Positions 54,552 through 62,327 of a stretch of 64,000 bases of DNA are shown one piece after another. The notes beneath the pieces are model-generated. The model saw only the letters and a list, made by a program, of their open reading frames with translations. It did not search any database and had not been told where the DNA came from. Every line of letters starts with the position of its first letter. The stretch's first letter is position 1. The position numbers were made by a program, and so were the translations under genes. The DNA is from Bog-473 sp963791455 (GTDB taxonomy: Bacteria; Actinomycetota; Acidimicrobiia; Acidimicrobiales; RAAP-2), in the NCBI GenBank assembly GCA_963791455.1, contig CAWBSM010000002.1, positions 558,001-622,000 on the forward strand, written 5' to 3'.

Positions 54552-55223
54552 ATGGATATCGAGCAGCTCCTGACATCGACCCGATCCGCCCGTCGCTCGC
54601 TCGATTTGGCCGCCCCGGTCGACCCGGAACAGATCCGTGCCTGCCTGCGAATCGCCTTCCAGGCCGCCAACGGCACGAACCATCAGTCGTGGCGCTGGAT
54701 TGTCGTCGACGATCGTCACCTTCGCCGCGAAATCGGGGTTCTCTACCGGAAGTCGTACCTGCGCATGACCGGTGGGACGATGGTCTCCGACATCCTCCCC
54801 GACGACGACTTCGGACGCTTGATGTCGTCCACGGAGTGGCTCGTGGAGCACCTGGCGGAGGTGCCGGTCCTCGTCATCCCGTGCTACGAGCCCTACCTGC
54901 CCGACTTCGGCGACGGCGATGACGCCTTCCAGGCGGCCACCCTGTACGGATCGATCTTCCCCGCCGTGTGGAACTTCCAGTTGGCGCTCCACGCGCACGG
55001 GTTTGGAACCTGTATCACGACGATGCATCTCCTCCACGAATCCGAGGTTGCCGCGTTGCTGGATATTCCGGCGCCGTTCGTCCAAGGCTGCCTGCTGCCG
55101 GTGGCCAAACTGCGCCCTGGGGCCACCTTCCGGCCGGCACCGCGGCGTCTCCTCGAAGAGGTCGTCGTCCTCGACCGCTGGGACGGACCGCCTTTCTCCA
55201 CGCCAACGGCAGAGGAGGCGTGA
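54552..55223 (+). CDS. nitroreductase family FMN oxidoreductase
   Basis: The 223-residue protein starts at ATG 54552, 17 bases after the P450, and begins MDIEQLLTSTRSARRSLDL. Typical FMN contacts follow: FQAANGTNHQSWRWIVVDD, and TLYGSIFPAVWNFQLALHAHGFGTCITT-type helices. The family transfers hydride from NAD(P)H via FMN to quinones, nitro groups or enones. The TGA shares a base with the ATG of the next gene (TGATG), so they are coupled. Confidence 0.9.
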   Translation: MDIEQLLTSTRSARRSLDLAAPVDPEQIRACLRIAFQAANGTNHQSWRWIVVDDRHLRREIGVLYRKSYLRMTGGTMVSDILPDDDFGRLMSSTEWLVEHLAEVPVLVIPCYEPYLPDFGDGDDAFQAATLYGSIFPAVWNFQLALHAHGFGTCITTMHLLHESEVAALLDIPAPFVQGCLLPVAKLRPGATFRPAPRRLLEEVVVLDRWDGPPFSTPTAEEA

Positions 55224-55762
55224 TGGACGCGCACACCGAAATTCTCGACCAGCTGGATCGAGCCGAAATCCTGGACTGCCTCACCCGCTACGCAAGAGGT
55301 ATGGACCGATTGGACCGAGAGCTGGCCCGCTCGACGTACCACGAGGGCGCGATCGACGATCACGTTGGCTTCGTCGGCGAGGTCGACGACTTCCTCGACT
55401 GGGCCTTCGTCTACCACGGCGGCCAGGTCCGTCACCAGCACTACCTCACGAACCACCACATCGAACTCGACGGTGACGAGGCGCACGCCGAGACGTACTA
55501 CATGTTCGTCGGCACGGAGCGCGACCCCGCTGCCCCGCTCACCGTCTTCGGAGGCCGCTATGTCGACCGCCTCGAACGCCGTGGCGGGAGGTGGGGCATC
55601 GCCGTCCGCCTCTGCCTGGTCGAGTGGGCCACAGACCCGAAGTCACTCCTGCCCCCAGATTCTTCAGATTTCGTCGCCGCGACCGGGACTGTTGCACGCG
55701 ACTCCACGGACAGCTCCTACGAGCGGCCCCTCCAGCCTCGTCGCACCGCGATGACCGAATGA
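55223..55762 (+). CDS. SnoaL-like domain protein
   Basis: A 179-residue protein of the SnoaL/NTF2-like superfamily: ILDQLDRAEILDCLTRYARG, MDRLDRELARSTYHEGAIDDH, VRHQHYLTNHHIELDGDEAHAE-type strands, and GGRYVDRLERRGGRWGI. This layout is common in actinobacterial aromatic and steroid catabolic clusters. It is coupled to the nitroreductase by the TGATG overlap and followed after 72 bases by an SDR. It might be a dehydratase or cyclase; the reaction is unknown. Confidence 0.88.
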   Translation: MDAHTEILDQLDRAEILDCLTRYARGMDRLDRELARSTYHEGAIDDHVGFVGEVDDFLDWAFVYHGGQVRHQHYLTNHHIELDGDEAHAETYYMFVGTERDPAAPLTVFGGRYVDRLERRGGRWGIAVRLCLVEWATDPKSLLPPDSSDFVAATGTVARDSTDSSYERPLQPRRTAMTE

Positions 55763-55834
55763 GGTTCCGATCACGCACGAGGGCGACGGATTCAGAAGGG
55801 CAGCCGTGCGGTCCAACGAGAGAGGGAGAGGCGA

Positions 55835-56767
55835 GTGATCCGCTTTGACGGCCAGGCGGTGATCGTCACCGGAGCGGGGCGAGGCCTCGGGCGACTCTAC
55901 GCACTCGAACTCGCCCGTCGGGGCGCGTCCGTGGTGGTCAACGACCTCGGAGGTTCAATGCGAGGAGAGGGAGCGGACGCCCTCGTCGCCGAGCAAGTCG
56001 TCGCCGAGGTCAAGCGAGCCGGTGGCGTGGCCGTGGCATCGTCCGACTCGGTGGCGAGCCGGGAGGGTGGTGAAGCCATCGTGCAGACTGCACTCGACCA
56101 TTTCGGCCGTCTGGACGCGGTCGTGAGCAACGCCGGGATTTTCAACACGGTTGCCTTCGACGCACTGCCTGCGAAGGAGTGGCGGCGCATGCTGAACGTG
56201 CATCTCGACGGGGGGTTCTATCTGAGCCAACCAGCGTTCCGGGTCATGAAGAACCAGGGGTACGGGCGGTTCGTCTTCATCGCTTCGTCGGCCGGCCTCT
56301 TCGGACAGCCAGAATCGGCCCACTACGCCGCCGCCAAGGCTGGGCTCGTCGGCCTGACCAACGTCGTGGCCATCGAGGGCGCGCCACACGGAATCCTCGC
56401 CAATAGTGTGCTGCCCTTCGGCCACTCACGTATGGTGACCGAGACGATCGGCGATCGAGACCAATTCCCGGCTGAGTCCTCCTTCCTCCATGCCATCGAA
56501 CCCGACCTGGTCGTCCCGATCGTGGTATTCCTCGCCAGCGAGATATGTGAGGTGACGCACCACAATTATTCGGCCTGCGCAGGTCGCTTCGCGCGTGTCT
56601 TCGTCGGCCTCGGACGAGGGTGGCTGGCCGATGCTGCGGGCGAGCCCGCTGCGGACGATATCGCAGACCATTTCGCCGAGGTCTGTGCGACCGAGCCGTT
56701 CTCAGTCCCCGATTCGATCTTCGACGAGGTCGCAGAAGTCTGCCAGCGCCTCGGGATCACCGGCTGA
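55835..56767 (+). CDS. SDR family oxidoreductase (MFE-type hydroxyacyl/steroid dehydrogenase)
   Basis: A 310-residue SDR starting with GTG. It has TGAGRGLGRLYALELARRGA, the NDLGG motif after the second strand typical of the multifunctional-enzyme/hydroxyacyl-CoA group, and VSNAGIFN. FIASSAGLFGQPESAHYAAAKAGL contains the catalytic Ser and YAAAK. A C-terminal extension follows ASEICEVTHHNYSACAGRF, as in peroxisomal-type 3-hydroxyacyl-CoA dehydrogenases. It would oxidise a hydroxyl during side-chain or ring degradation. It ends the rightward operon beginning at the P450 and is convergent with the tandem-TetR gene. Confidence 0.9.
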   Translation: MIRFDGQAVIVTGAGRGLGRLYALELARRGASVVVNDLGGSMRGEGADALVAEQVVAEVKRAGGVAVASSDSVASREGGEAIVQTALDHFGRLDAVVSNAGIFNTVAFDALPAKEWRRMLNVHLDGGFYLSQPAFRVMKNQGYGRFVFIASSAGLFGQPESAHYAAAKAGLVGLTNVVAIEGAPHGILANSVLPFGHSRMVTETIGDRDQFPAESSFLHAIEPDLVVPIVVFLASEICEVTHHNYSACAGRFARVFVGLGRGWLADAAGEPAADDIADHFAEVCATEPFSVPDSIFDEVAEVCQRLGITG

Positions 56768-56824
56768 TTAACAGACCCGGCACGCGACGAGGGTCTACGG
56801 AGGCAGACGGAGCAGACTTGAGGC

Positions 56825-58117
56825 TCAGGTGCGCTTCGCTGCACCTCGCAGCATGGTGTCGCGAACGTGCACGAGAGCCGTGCGCTTGCCGTAGGTATGA
56901 AGGATGCCCTCTGGCACCCAGGTGAGGTCCACGATCGACCGGGCAGTGAGCTCGGTGGAGGGACCCTCGATCCTGAGCTCGCCGGCCCGAGCGCCGTTCC
57001 TCAACATCGCCTTCAGGCGCTGCAACAGGCTGGGAAAGGACCATGCCATATCTGGCGTGTCCGGGGGTGATTGCCGCAGCCATGCCAGCTGGATCTTGAA
57101 CTCGTCGGGGAACTGCTCCAGGACGTTGATCTGGAGCCACGCCACCGCGTCGAGCTTCTGGACACTGGTGGCCGTGGAGTTCAATGCGGCATCCCATCCG
57201 GCGACGACCTTCTCGGAGAACGAACGCATGATCGACACCAACAGCTCCTCCTTCGAGCCGATCTCGCGGTACACGCTGCCGGTGCTCATCTGCGCCGCTC
57301 CGGCGATGTCTCGGACCGTGGTGACCTCATAGCCTCTCCGACCGAATTCAGTTCGGGCGACTGCTCGGATGAACGCCGACCGCTCGGACTCTGTGGCGGG
57401 GCTGTCTTCCCACGACCGCATGACCTTTTCGACGGCCTGCATCGCCTTCGATCCGTCGAGGTGACTGTCCCGAGGGGCCCGCGTCGCCACACCATGGAGG
57501 ACTATGTCGCAGAGATGGTCGGCCACCCGGTCGACGGACCGGTAGCGGTTGTACAAGCCCAGTCCAACATGCAACATCGTCTGGGTGAGCCGGTGGGCGA
57601 GCATCCGTAGCTCGATGTCATCGCGCAGGAACCCGGCGTCGTGCCCGGCCTCGAGGGTCTTGAGCATTGCCTTCTCGGTCGCCGTGGGTGCCCGGGCCAC
57701 CAGTCGGACCAGCTCGTGGCCGGCGCTGACCGGAGGGTCGTAGAACGAGAACTGCACCGCCGCGCTGTGGCGCGCCGCGCACTGCGCGATCGCGGTGCTG
57801 AAGGCCGCGATCCGGTCGGGAAGATCGCCTGGAGTGCTCTCGCGGAGCTCCTTGAGAGCGATTTCCGCCTGGCGATCGAGGTCGCCGTGATATCGCTTGA
57901 CTAGCTCGACGACAATGGCTTCTTTGGATTCGAAGTGGTGATACAGGCTTCCCGGCTGGATGCCGCTCGCCTCCGCGATCTCCTGCAGCGTCGCGCGCAA
58001 ACCGGACGAGGCGAAGACGCTCGAGGCTGTGTCGAGGATCTCATCGCGGCGCTGCGTATCCAGTGCGTCCATGGAGTCAGGATCGACCGCAGACGGGCGA
58101 CGCTTGACCGCGCTCAT
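56825..58117 (-). CDS. tandem TetR regulator (two TetR units in one chain)
   Basis: The 430-residue protein carries two TetR helix-turn-helix units. The first, residues 22-70, reads RRDEILDTASSVFASSG and LQEIAEASGIQPGSLYHHFESK. The second, near 245-290, reads AFIRAVARTEFGRRG and TVRDIAGAAQMSTGSVYREIGSK. Each is followed by a helical ligand-binding domain. TetR proteins normally dimerise, so a covalent tandem would act as a pseudo-dimer or bind two sites. It is the only intact regulator in the island and the best candidate for the repeated motif GAACAAATMTYAGGTY. Its own upstream region has no copy. Confidence 0.9.
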   Translation of the reverse strand: MSAVKRRPSAVDPDSMDALDTQRRDEILDTASSVFASSGLRATLQEIAEASGIQPGSLYHHFESKEAIVVELVKRYHGDLDRQAEIALKELRESTPGDLPDRIAAFSTAIAQCAARHSAAVQFSFYDPPVSAGHELVRLVARAPTATEKAMLKTLEAGHDAGFLRDDIELRMLAHRLTQTMLHVGLGLYNRYRSVDRVADHLCDIVLHGVATRAPRDSHLDGSKAMQAVEKVMRSWEDSPATESERSAFIRAVARTEFGRRGYEVTTVRDIAGAAQMSTGSVYREIGSKEELLVSIMRSFSEKVVAGWDAALNSTATSVQKLDAVAWLQINVLEQFPDEFKIQLAWLRQSPPDTPDMAWSFPSLLQRLKAMLRNGARAGELRIEGPSTELTARSIVDLTWVPEGILHTYGKRTALVHVRDTMLRGAAKRT

Positions 58118-58277
58118 ATCAGAACCCGCCTGAGGCTCTCCGTCGAGTAGGTGGCCGGAGAACGGTGGTCAAATCCCCTCGGCATTGCGATCTCCCGACG
58201 TGTTCCTTCCCCGGTGGCCTCCCGTGCGCAGGTTACCGCGGGCATCCGACCCTACTTTCGTTCCGACCACTGTGTGG
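58118..58277. other. intergenic, divergent from the TetR gene into the 3' end of AveC
   Basis: 160 bases upstream of the tandem-TetR start; no copy of the island motif and no clear inverted repeat. Confidence 0.35.
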
Positions 58278-59429
58278 CTATCCGCCCCCGTCGACGTTCT
58301 TCGGACTACAGCGCCCGTCAGGGTTGGTCACCACATCGGGCCGTCCCGATTGGGCGGACTCCCACCCGTCCCAGATGCCGGCCATGTAGGGACCGGGTTG
58401 CCCGGCTTCGGCGTAGAAGCCCTGTGGGTCGTAGACCTTGGCCTCAGGGAAAGGCCAGGGGCAGGCGACCGAGGTCGCGGCACCCGTCGCCCTGATCACG
58501 CCGAAGCTGGCGCCGTAGCAGAAGTACGCGACATTGAGAATTGCGAACATGATAGTGAAGGTGGCCAGCGCGGGCCGCGCCCGAAAAGGGCGGAAGGTGC
58601 GGATGCGCTGAGCCAACTTCTCGGCCTGAGTGCGGCCCGTGTCGTCGCGGTACAGCAGGACTCCGGCTGGAATCATCACCCAGCAGACGAACGTTGACTC
58701 CCAGAGCAGCGGGAATTGGTACGGCTTACCGGCGAAGAGCGACCCGAAGGGGATGACCTGGGAGTAGATGTAGAGCTGCGTGCGAACGAGAATCGTCTCG
58801 AGGATGGCGTCATAGACGAACCCGATGACCAGTATCAGCAGCGCCAGACTGATGAGAGGATGCCGCCAGGCGAACGAGTCCACCGGGCGGTGGGCCTGGA
58901 TCCGCCGCAGTATCCAAAACGCCGGGAAGTAGGCGCCCAGATAGAAGGTGGCGTATCCCACTCCGATGAACGGTTCGACCGTGGGCGAGAGCGACACGAG
59001 CGGCCATGTCTCCGGGAAATGCGTGAGCTGGGGGTTGTAGACCGCGTACGGTGCCCAGTTCATGATGGGGTCCATCCACACGATGGCGGTGGTGGCGATC
59101 ACCATCAGGAGCACCGGGTGCTTCGGATAACGCTGCCACATGACGACGAAAATGACGACGAGCGCGATGACACCGAGCGCGGTACCCAGCTCGAGTGTGG
59201 GTACCCAGTCGTGATGGAAGAGTGGAGCCACCGGCCTCGGTGCTCCGTGCACGGCGGGGTTGGCGATCCGGGACGCCACCGCGCCACGGCGGGCGTTGTA
59301 CTGAATCGCGATGATGGCGACGTTGGCCAGGAGCAAGAGCACAATTGCCCAGGGCGACGGCCGGGATGCTCGGCGCGGAGGTGAGTCGGGCCGCGGGTCA
59401 CTGGCCGTTCTGGTGTCGATCTTGGTCAC
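58278..59429 (-). CDS. AveC-like (spirocyclase family) polytopic membrane protein
   Basis: A 383-residue membrane protein with about seven hydrophobic helices. Conserved stretches are DPIMNWAPYAVYNPQLTHFP, SPTVEPFIGVGYATFYLGAY, VRTQLYIYSQVIPFGSLF, and ending TSVACPWPFPEAKVYDPQGF. This is the AveC-like group named after the avermectin spiroketal protein; actinobacteria carry many paralogues near steroid and terpenoid genes. The GTG start overlaps the TGA of the 55-codon frame upstream (GTGA). It is the second gene of the unit behind motif C. Its chemical role here is unknown. Confidence 0.85.
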   Translation of the reverse strand: MTKIDTRTASDPRPDSPPRRASRPSPWAIVLLLLANVAIIAIQYNARRGAVASRIANPAVHGAPRPVAPLFHHDWVPTLELGTALGVIALVVIFVVMWQRYPKHPVLLMVIATTAIVWMDPIMNWAPYAVYNPQLTHFPETWPLVSLSPTVEPFIGVGYATFYLGAYFPAFWILRRIQAHRPVDSFAWRHPLISLALLILVIGFVYDAILETILVRTQLYIYSQVIPFGSLFAGKPYQFPLLWESTFVCWVMIPAGVLLYRDDTGRTQAEKLAQRIRTFRPFRARPALATFTIMFAILNVAYFCYGASFGVIRATGAATSVACPWPFPEAKVYDPQGFYAEAGQPGPYMAGIWDGWESAQSGRPDVVTNPDGRCSPKNVDGGG

Positions 59430-59593
59430 GATCCCCTTCTTCTCACCAAACCGGTCGATGAGATGGGCGTGCGCGCCATCAGCGACGAGTACCCTCGCAA
59501 CGAGGTTGCCCGGTCTTCGGGATGGTCCTCGGGCGCCAACCAGTTCTTGAGGATGCCGAGCTCGATGGGCTCGGCGTGAGTCTCGTCGGACAA
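59426..59593 (-). CDS. short protein resembling the N-terminus of a substrate-binding protein
   Basis: A TTG behind AGGGGGGCGAG opens a 55-codon frame. It begins LSDETHAEPIELGILKNWLA, then PEDHPED, aligned with MSYESQAEPIKLGYLFDFLL, then PDGYPEE, of the signal-less binding protein at 49768-50880. It then diverges to RTPISSTGLVRRRGS and ends in a TGA overlapping the GTG of the AveC gene. It may be a decayed gene, now only serving as leader for AveC, or a true small protein. Confidence 0.5.
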   Translation of the reverse strand: MSDETHAEPIELGILKNWLAPEDHPEDRATSLRGYSSLMARTPISSTGLVRRRGS

Positions 59594-59622
59594 CTCGCCC
59601 CCCTAGACGACCCCCTCTACAG

Positions 59623-59642
59623 GCGAACCTGAGATTTGTTCC
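59623..59642 (-). promoter_or_regulatory. shared island motif, copy C
   Basis: On the minus strand GGAACAAATCTCAGGTTCGC lies ~30 bases upstream of the short frame and AveC gene. Here the outer GAAC and GTTC are also an inverted repeat separated by nine bases. Confidence 0.65.
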
Positions 59643-59690
59643 ACAAGCTAGCGATGCCCTCTCCGCCTGTCAAGGAGTAGGCAATCGCCA

Positions 59691-60488
59691 TCAGCCAGGA
59701 GGCGGCACAATGTAGGCGTCGATCATCTCGAACAGCCCCGCGGTGACCGAGGGCTCGTCGGTCAGGGGACCGGCGATGGCGGCTCGCGTCGCGTCGCGAA
59801 GCCCGAGGCCCGCGCTGACGAGCCGCGCTGCGGCGATGAGGACGCGGGTCGATGCGACTTCGCGGAGTCCCATCGTCTCGAGGCGGCGGATCGCCCCACC
59901 GAGCCTCACCAACTGTGCTGCGGACTCCTCGTCAATGGCAGCTTCGTGCATCAGGATCTTCTCCTCCACATCGGCTGGTGGGAAGTCGAACTCGATAGCC
60001 ACCATGCGTTGGCGCGTCGAGTCCTTCAAGTCCTTCAAGACACTCTGGTAGCCCGGGTTGTACGACACCACAAGACAGAAGCCGGGCGCCGCGTCGAGCG
60101 TCACACCGAGTCGCTCCATGGGGAGCTGGCGTCGATAATCCGCCAGCGGGTGGAGCACCACAGTGGTGTCCTGTCGGGCCTCGACGATCTCGTCCAGGTA
60201 GCAGATGGCACCCTCCCGGACCGCTCGAGTGAGCGGCCCGTCGACCCAAACCGTTTCTCCGCCGCTCAAGAGGAACCGCCCGACCAGGTCAGCGGTCGTC
60301 AGGTCGTCATGACAGGCCACGGTGATGAGCGGGCGACCGAGGTCATGCGCCATGGCCTCGACGAATCGGGTCTTGCCGCACCCAGTCGGGCCTTTCAACA
60401 TGATCGAGAGCTCCTGTTGGAAGGCGGCCCGGAAGACTTGCACCTCGCTTCCGACCGGAACATAAAAGGGCGGTGCATCGTGGTTCAC
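59691..60488 (-). CDS. MoxR-type AAA+ ATPase (CbbQ/NirQ/NorQ group)
   Basis: The 265-residue ATPase has Walker A KGPTGCGKTRF (residues 33-40), Walker B AICYLDEIVEAR (near 94-105), a sensor region VVSYNPGYQSVL and the arginine-finger-like DSTRQRMVAIEFDFPP. This is the NorQ/CbbQ group, whose members act with a VWA partner to activate or insert metal into a specific enzyme. Its GTG start overlaps the TGA of the VWA gene by four bases (GTGA), so the pair is translationally coupled. No nor, cbb or cox structural genes are present. Confidence 0.92.
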   Translation of the reverse strand: MNHDAPPFYVPVGSEVQVFRAAFQQELSIMLKGPTGCGKTRFVEAMAHDLGRPLITVACHDDLTTADLVGRFLLSGGETVWVDGPLTRAVREGAICYLDEIVEARQDTTVVLHPLADYRRQLPMERLGVTLDAAPGFCLVVSYNPGYQSVLKDLKDSTRQRMVAIEFDFPPADVEEKILMHEAAIDEESAAQLVRLGGAIRRLETMGLREVASTRVLIAAARLVSAGLGLRDATRAAIAGPLTDEPSVTAGLFEMIDAYIVPPPG

Positions 60489-62224
60489 GCCCTACTCCCC
60501 TCCATCGACAAGAGCTGCGCGGAGCGCGTGACTCGCTCGGATCGTCTCCGCTGGAACTCTGCTGTCCTAAGTGCGGCGAACAACGGGGCGATAGCTCCAG
60601 CCATCTGGTCCGCCGTGCCAAGTGCTGCATAGGCAGCTGTACCGAAGACCCTCCGGAGAGCCTCGGCATCGGTGGTGGAGGCGATGCTCAGGCAGAGGCA
60701 ACCGATGCCGCGATGCCGCGCCTCGGACAGAGCACGTCGGGCATCGGCTTCACCGTAAATCCCTTCGTAGCCGTGGTCGTACGCGAACCCGTCGGACAAG
60801 ACCACGAGGAGACGCCGGCCTGTTCCTCCCTGCCGTTCCAGCGTCGACGCGCCGTGACGGATGGCGGCTCCGAGGCGAGTGAACCCTCCGGGGCGCAGTC
60901 CGCCCAGCCGCCCTTCGGTCAGAGGCGAGAGCCCGTCATCGAATCTCTTCACCGGGAAGATGTGCACGGCGGATCGCCCCTGCGAGCGGAATCCGTAGAG
61001 GGCGACCCGATCCCCCACCTCGTACAGCGCCGCCGTGAGGTCGGTGGCACCGGACAGCTGGTGGTCGTGGACGATGCCGCCTGACCCGCTCGGCTGACCA
61101 GAGGAACCGGAGATGTCGAGGAGGACGAGCACCGAGAGGTCCCGCCGACTCCGTTGGTTCTCCATGTAGACGGCGTCGTCGGGGAGCGAGCCGGCCCGGA
61201 AATCGACGTAGGACTCGACTGCGGCGTCGAGATCGAGATCCTCCCCTTGCGGCTGGCGAGCGTGTCGCTCGAGCTCCGTCCCGAGACAAGCCAGCGCGCG
61301 TCGTAGGGACCTCGTGTTCCGTCGTGGACTTCGGGACCGCTCCCCCTTCTCAGGCTCGAGTTCAACCACCGTGCACCACTGGGGCCGATACCTGCGGTGA
61401 TGCACGTCCCACTCCGGGTAAACGAACCCTCGAACGGCGCCCAGAGATCCGTCGTCGGATGTGGCCATCTGGCCCGCCGTTGGCGCGCCCAGCCGCGAGC
61501 CCCGGCTGCCGCTCCGAGCGAAGCGGGTCGGAGCATCCGCCCCCGGGGCACCGGTCGCCGACGATCTGGCGTCACCGAGGAGCCGCTTGAGGAGTCGGCC
61601 GATCGGACCGCCACCACCGACGGGGCTCGAGAGAAACTCGACAACCGGATCTTCTCCAACGTCGTCCTCGAGTTCGCGGAGCAGTGCTTGCCTCTCTCGT
61701 GGCGGGGCCTGGCTGCGTCGTAGTTCCTCAGTTCGATCGTCCCGAACCTGCCCGACCAGGCCGGGGCGGATGACACCAAAGGCGGCCGGAGGGTCCGGAA
61801 TCTCCTCGGAGCCGAGGGCGAGGACCAATGACGACTGCGGAGAGTCTGTTCGGTGTGCCGTCAAATGGTCGGTTGCGGGAAGCACGGTAGTCGGGAGCAG
61901 GCCCCAGAGGGCGTTCAGAGCGCGATGTCCTTCCAGGCTCAGGTAGCGGCGGGCTGCGGGGGGCTTCCGGGCTAGCTTGTCGAGAACTCGAGGTTCCAGG
62001 CTCCCCGCACACAGGAGGCACGCCTGCACCGCGACGCACAGCACCTGGGTCTGGTGAGGTGCCTCGGCGTCAATGAAGACGGTGTGGCCGTCGGTCCACG
62101 CCGGCATCCCCGGATCCCCGGCCGTGACCTCCAGTGGGCGACCGGCAATCGCGGAAGCCAGAAGTGTGAATCGGTCACTGGCGTCGACCTCAGCGTGCAC
62201 TGTGTCCTCCGTAGCGCCGCTCAT
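60485..62224 (-). CDS. VWA-domain protein, NorD/CbbO-type partner of the MoxR ATPase
   Basis: A 579-residue protein. The N-terminal half is a helical NorD-like region with QTQVLCVAVQACLLCAGSL and ARRYLSLEGHRALNALW. The C-terminal third is a von Willebrand A domain with the MIDAS motif DISGS near 370 and a later Thr/Asp in GFTRLGAAIRHG and LLVVLSDGFAYDH. Members of this group bridge the AAA ring to the client metalloenzyme. It overlaps the ATPase gene by four bases and has no client enzyme of the usual kinds nearby. Confidence 0.9.
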   Translation of the reverse strand: MSGATEDTVHAEVDASDRFTLLASAIAGRPLEVTAGDPGMPAWTDGHTVFIDAEAPHQTQVLCVAVQACLLCAGSLEPRVLDKLARKPPAARRYLSLEGHRALNALWGLLPTTVLPATDHLTAHRTDSPQSSLVLALGSEEIPDPPAAFGVIRPGLVGQVRDDRTEELRRSQAPPRERQALLRELEDDVGEDPVVEFLSSPVGGGGPIGRLLKRLLGDARSSATGAPGADAPTRFARSGSRGSRLGAPTAGQMATSDDGSLGAVRGFVYPEWDVHHRRYRPQWCTVVELEPEKGERSRSPRRNTRSLRRALACLGTELERHARQPQGEDLDLDAAVESYVDFRAGSLPDDAVYMENQRSRRDLSVLVLLDISGSSGQPSGSGGIVHDHQLSGATDLTAALYEVGDRVALYGFRSQGRSAVHIFPVKRFDDGLSPLTEGRLGGLRPGGFTRLGAAIRHGASTLERQGGTGRRLLVVLSDGFAYDHGYEGIYGEADARRALSEARHRGIGCLCLSIASTTDAEALRRVFGTAAYAALGTADQMAGAIAPLFAALRTAEFQRRRSERVTRSAQLLSMEGSRA

Positions 62225-62327
62225 GTTCCCTCTCCCGAAGAGGAGATCGATCCACGCCAGTCATCAGGATTGACCCGTCGACAACGCACGATGAACGGAG
62301 GAAGCCTAGAGAGGAACAACTATTTGG

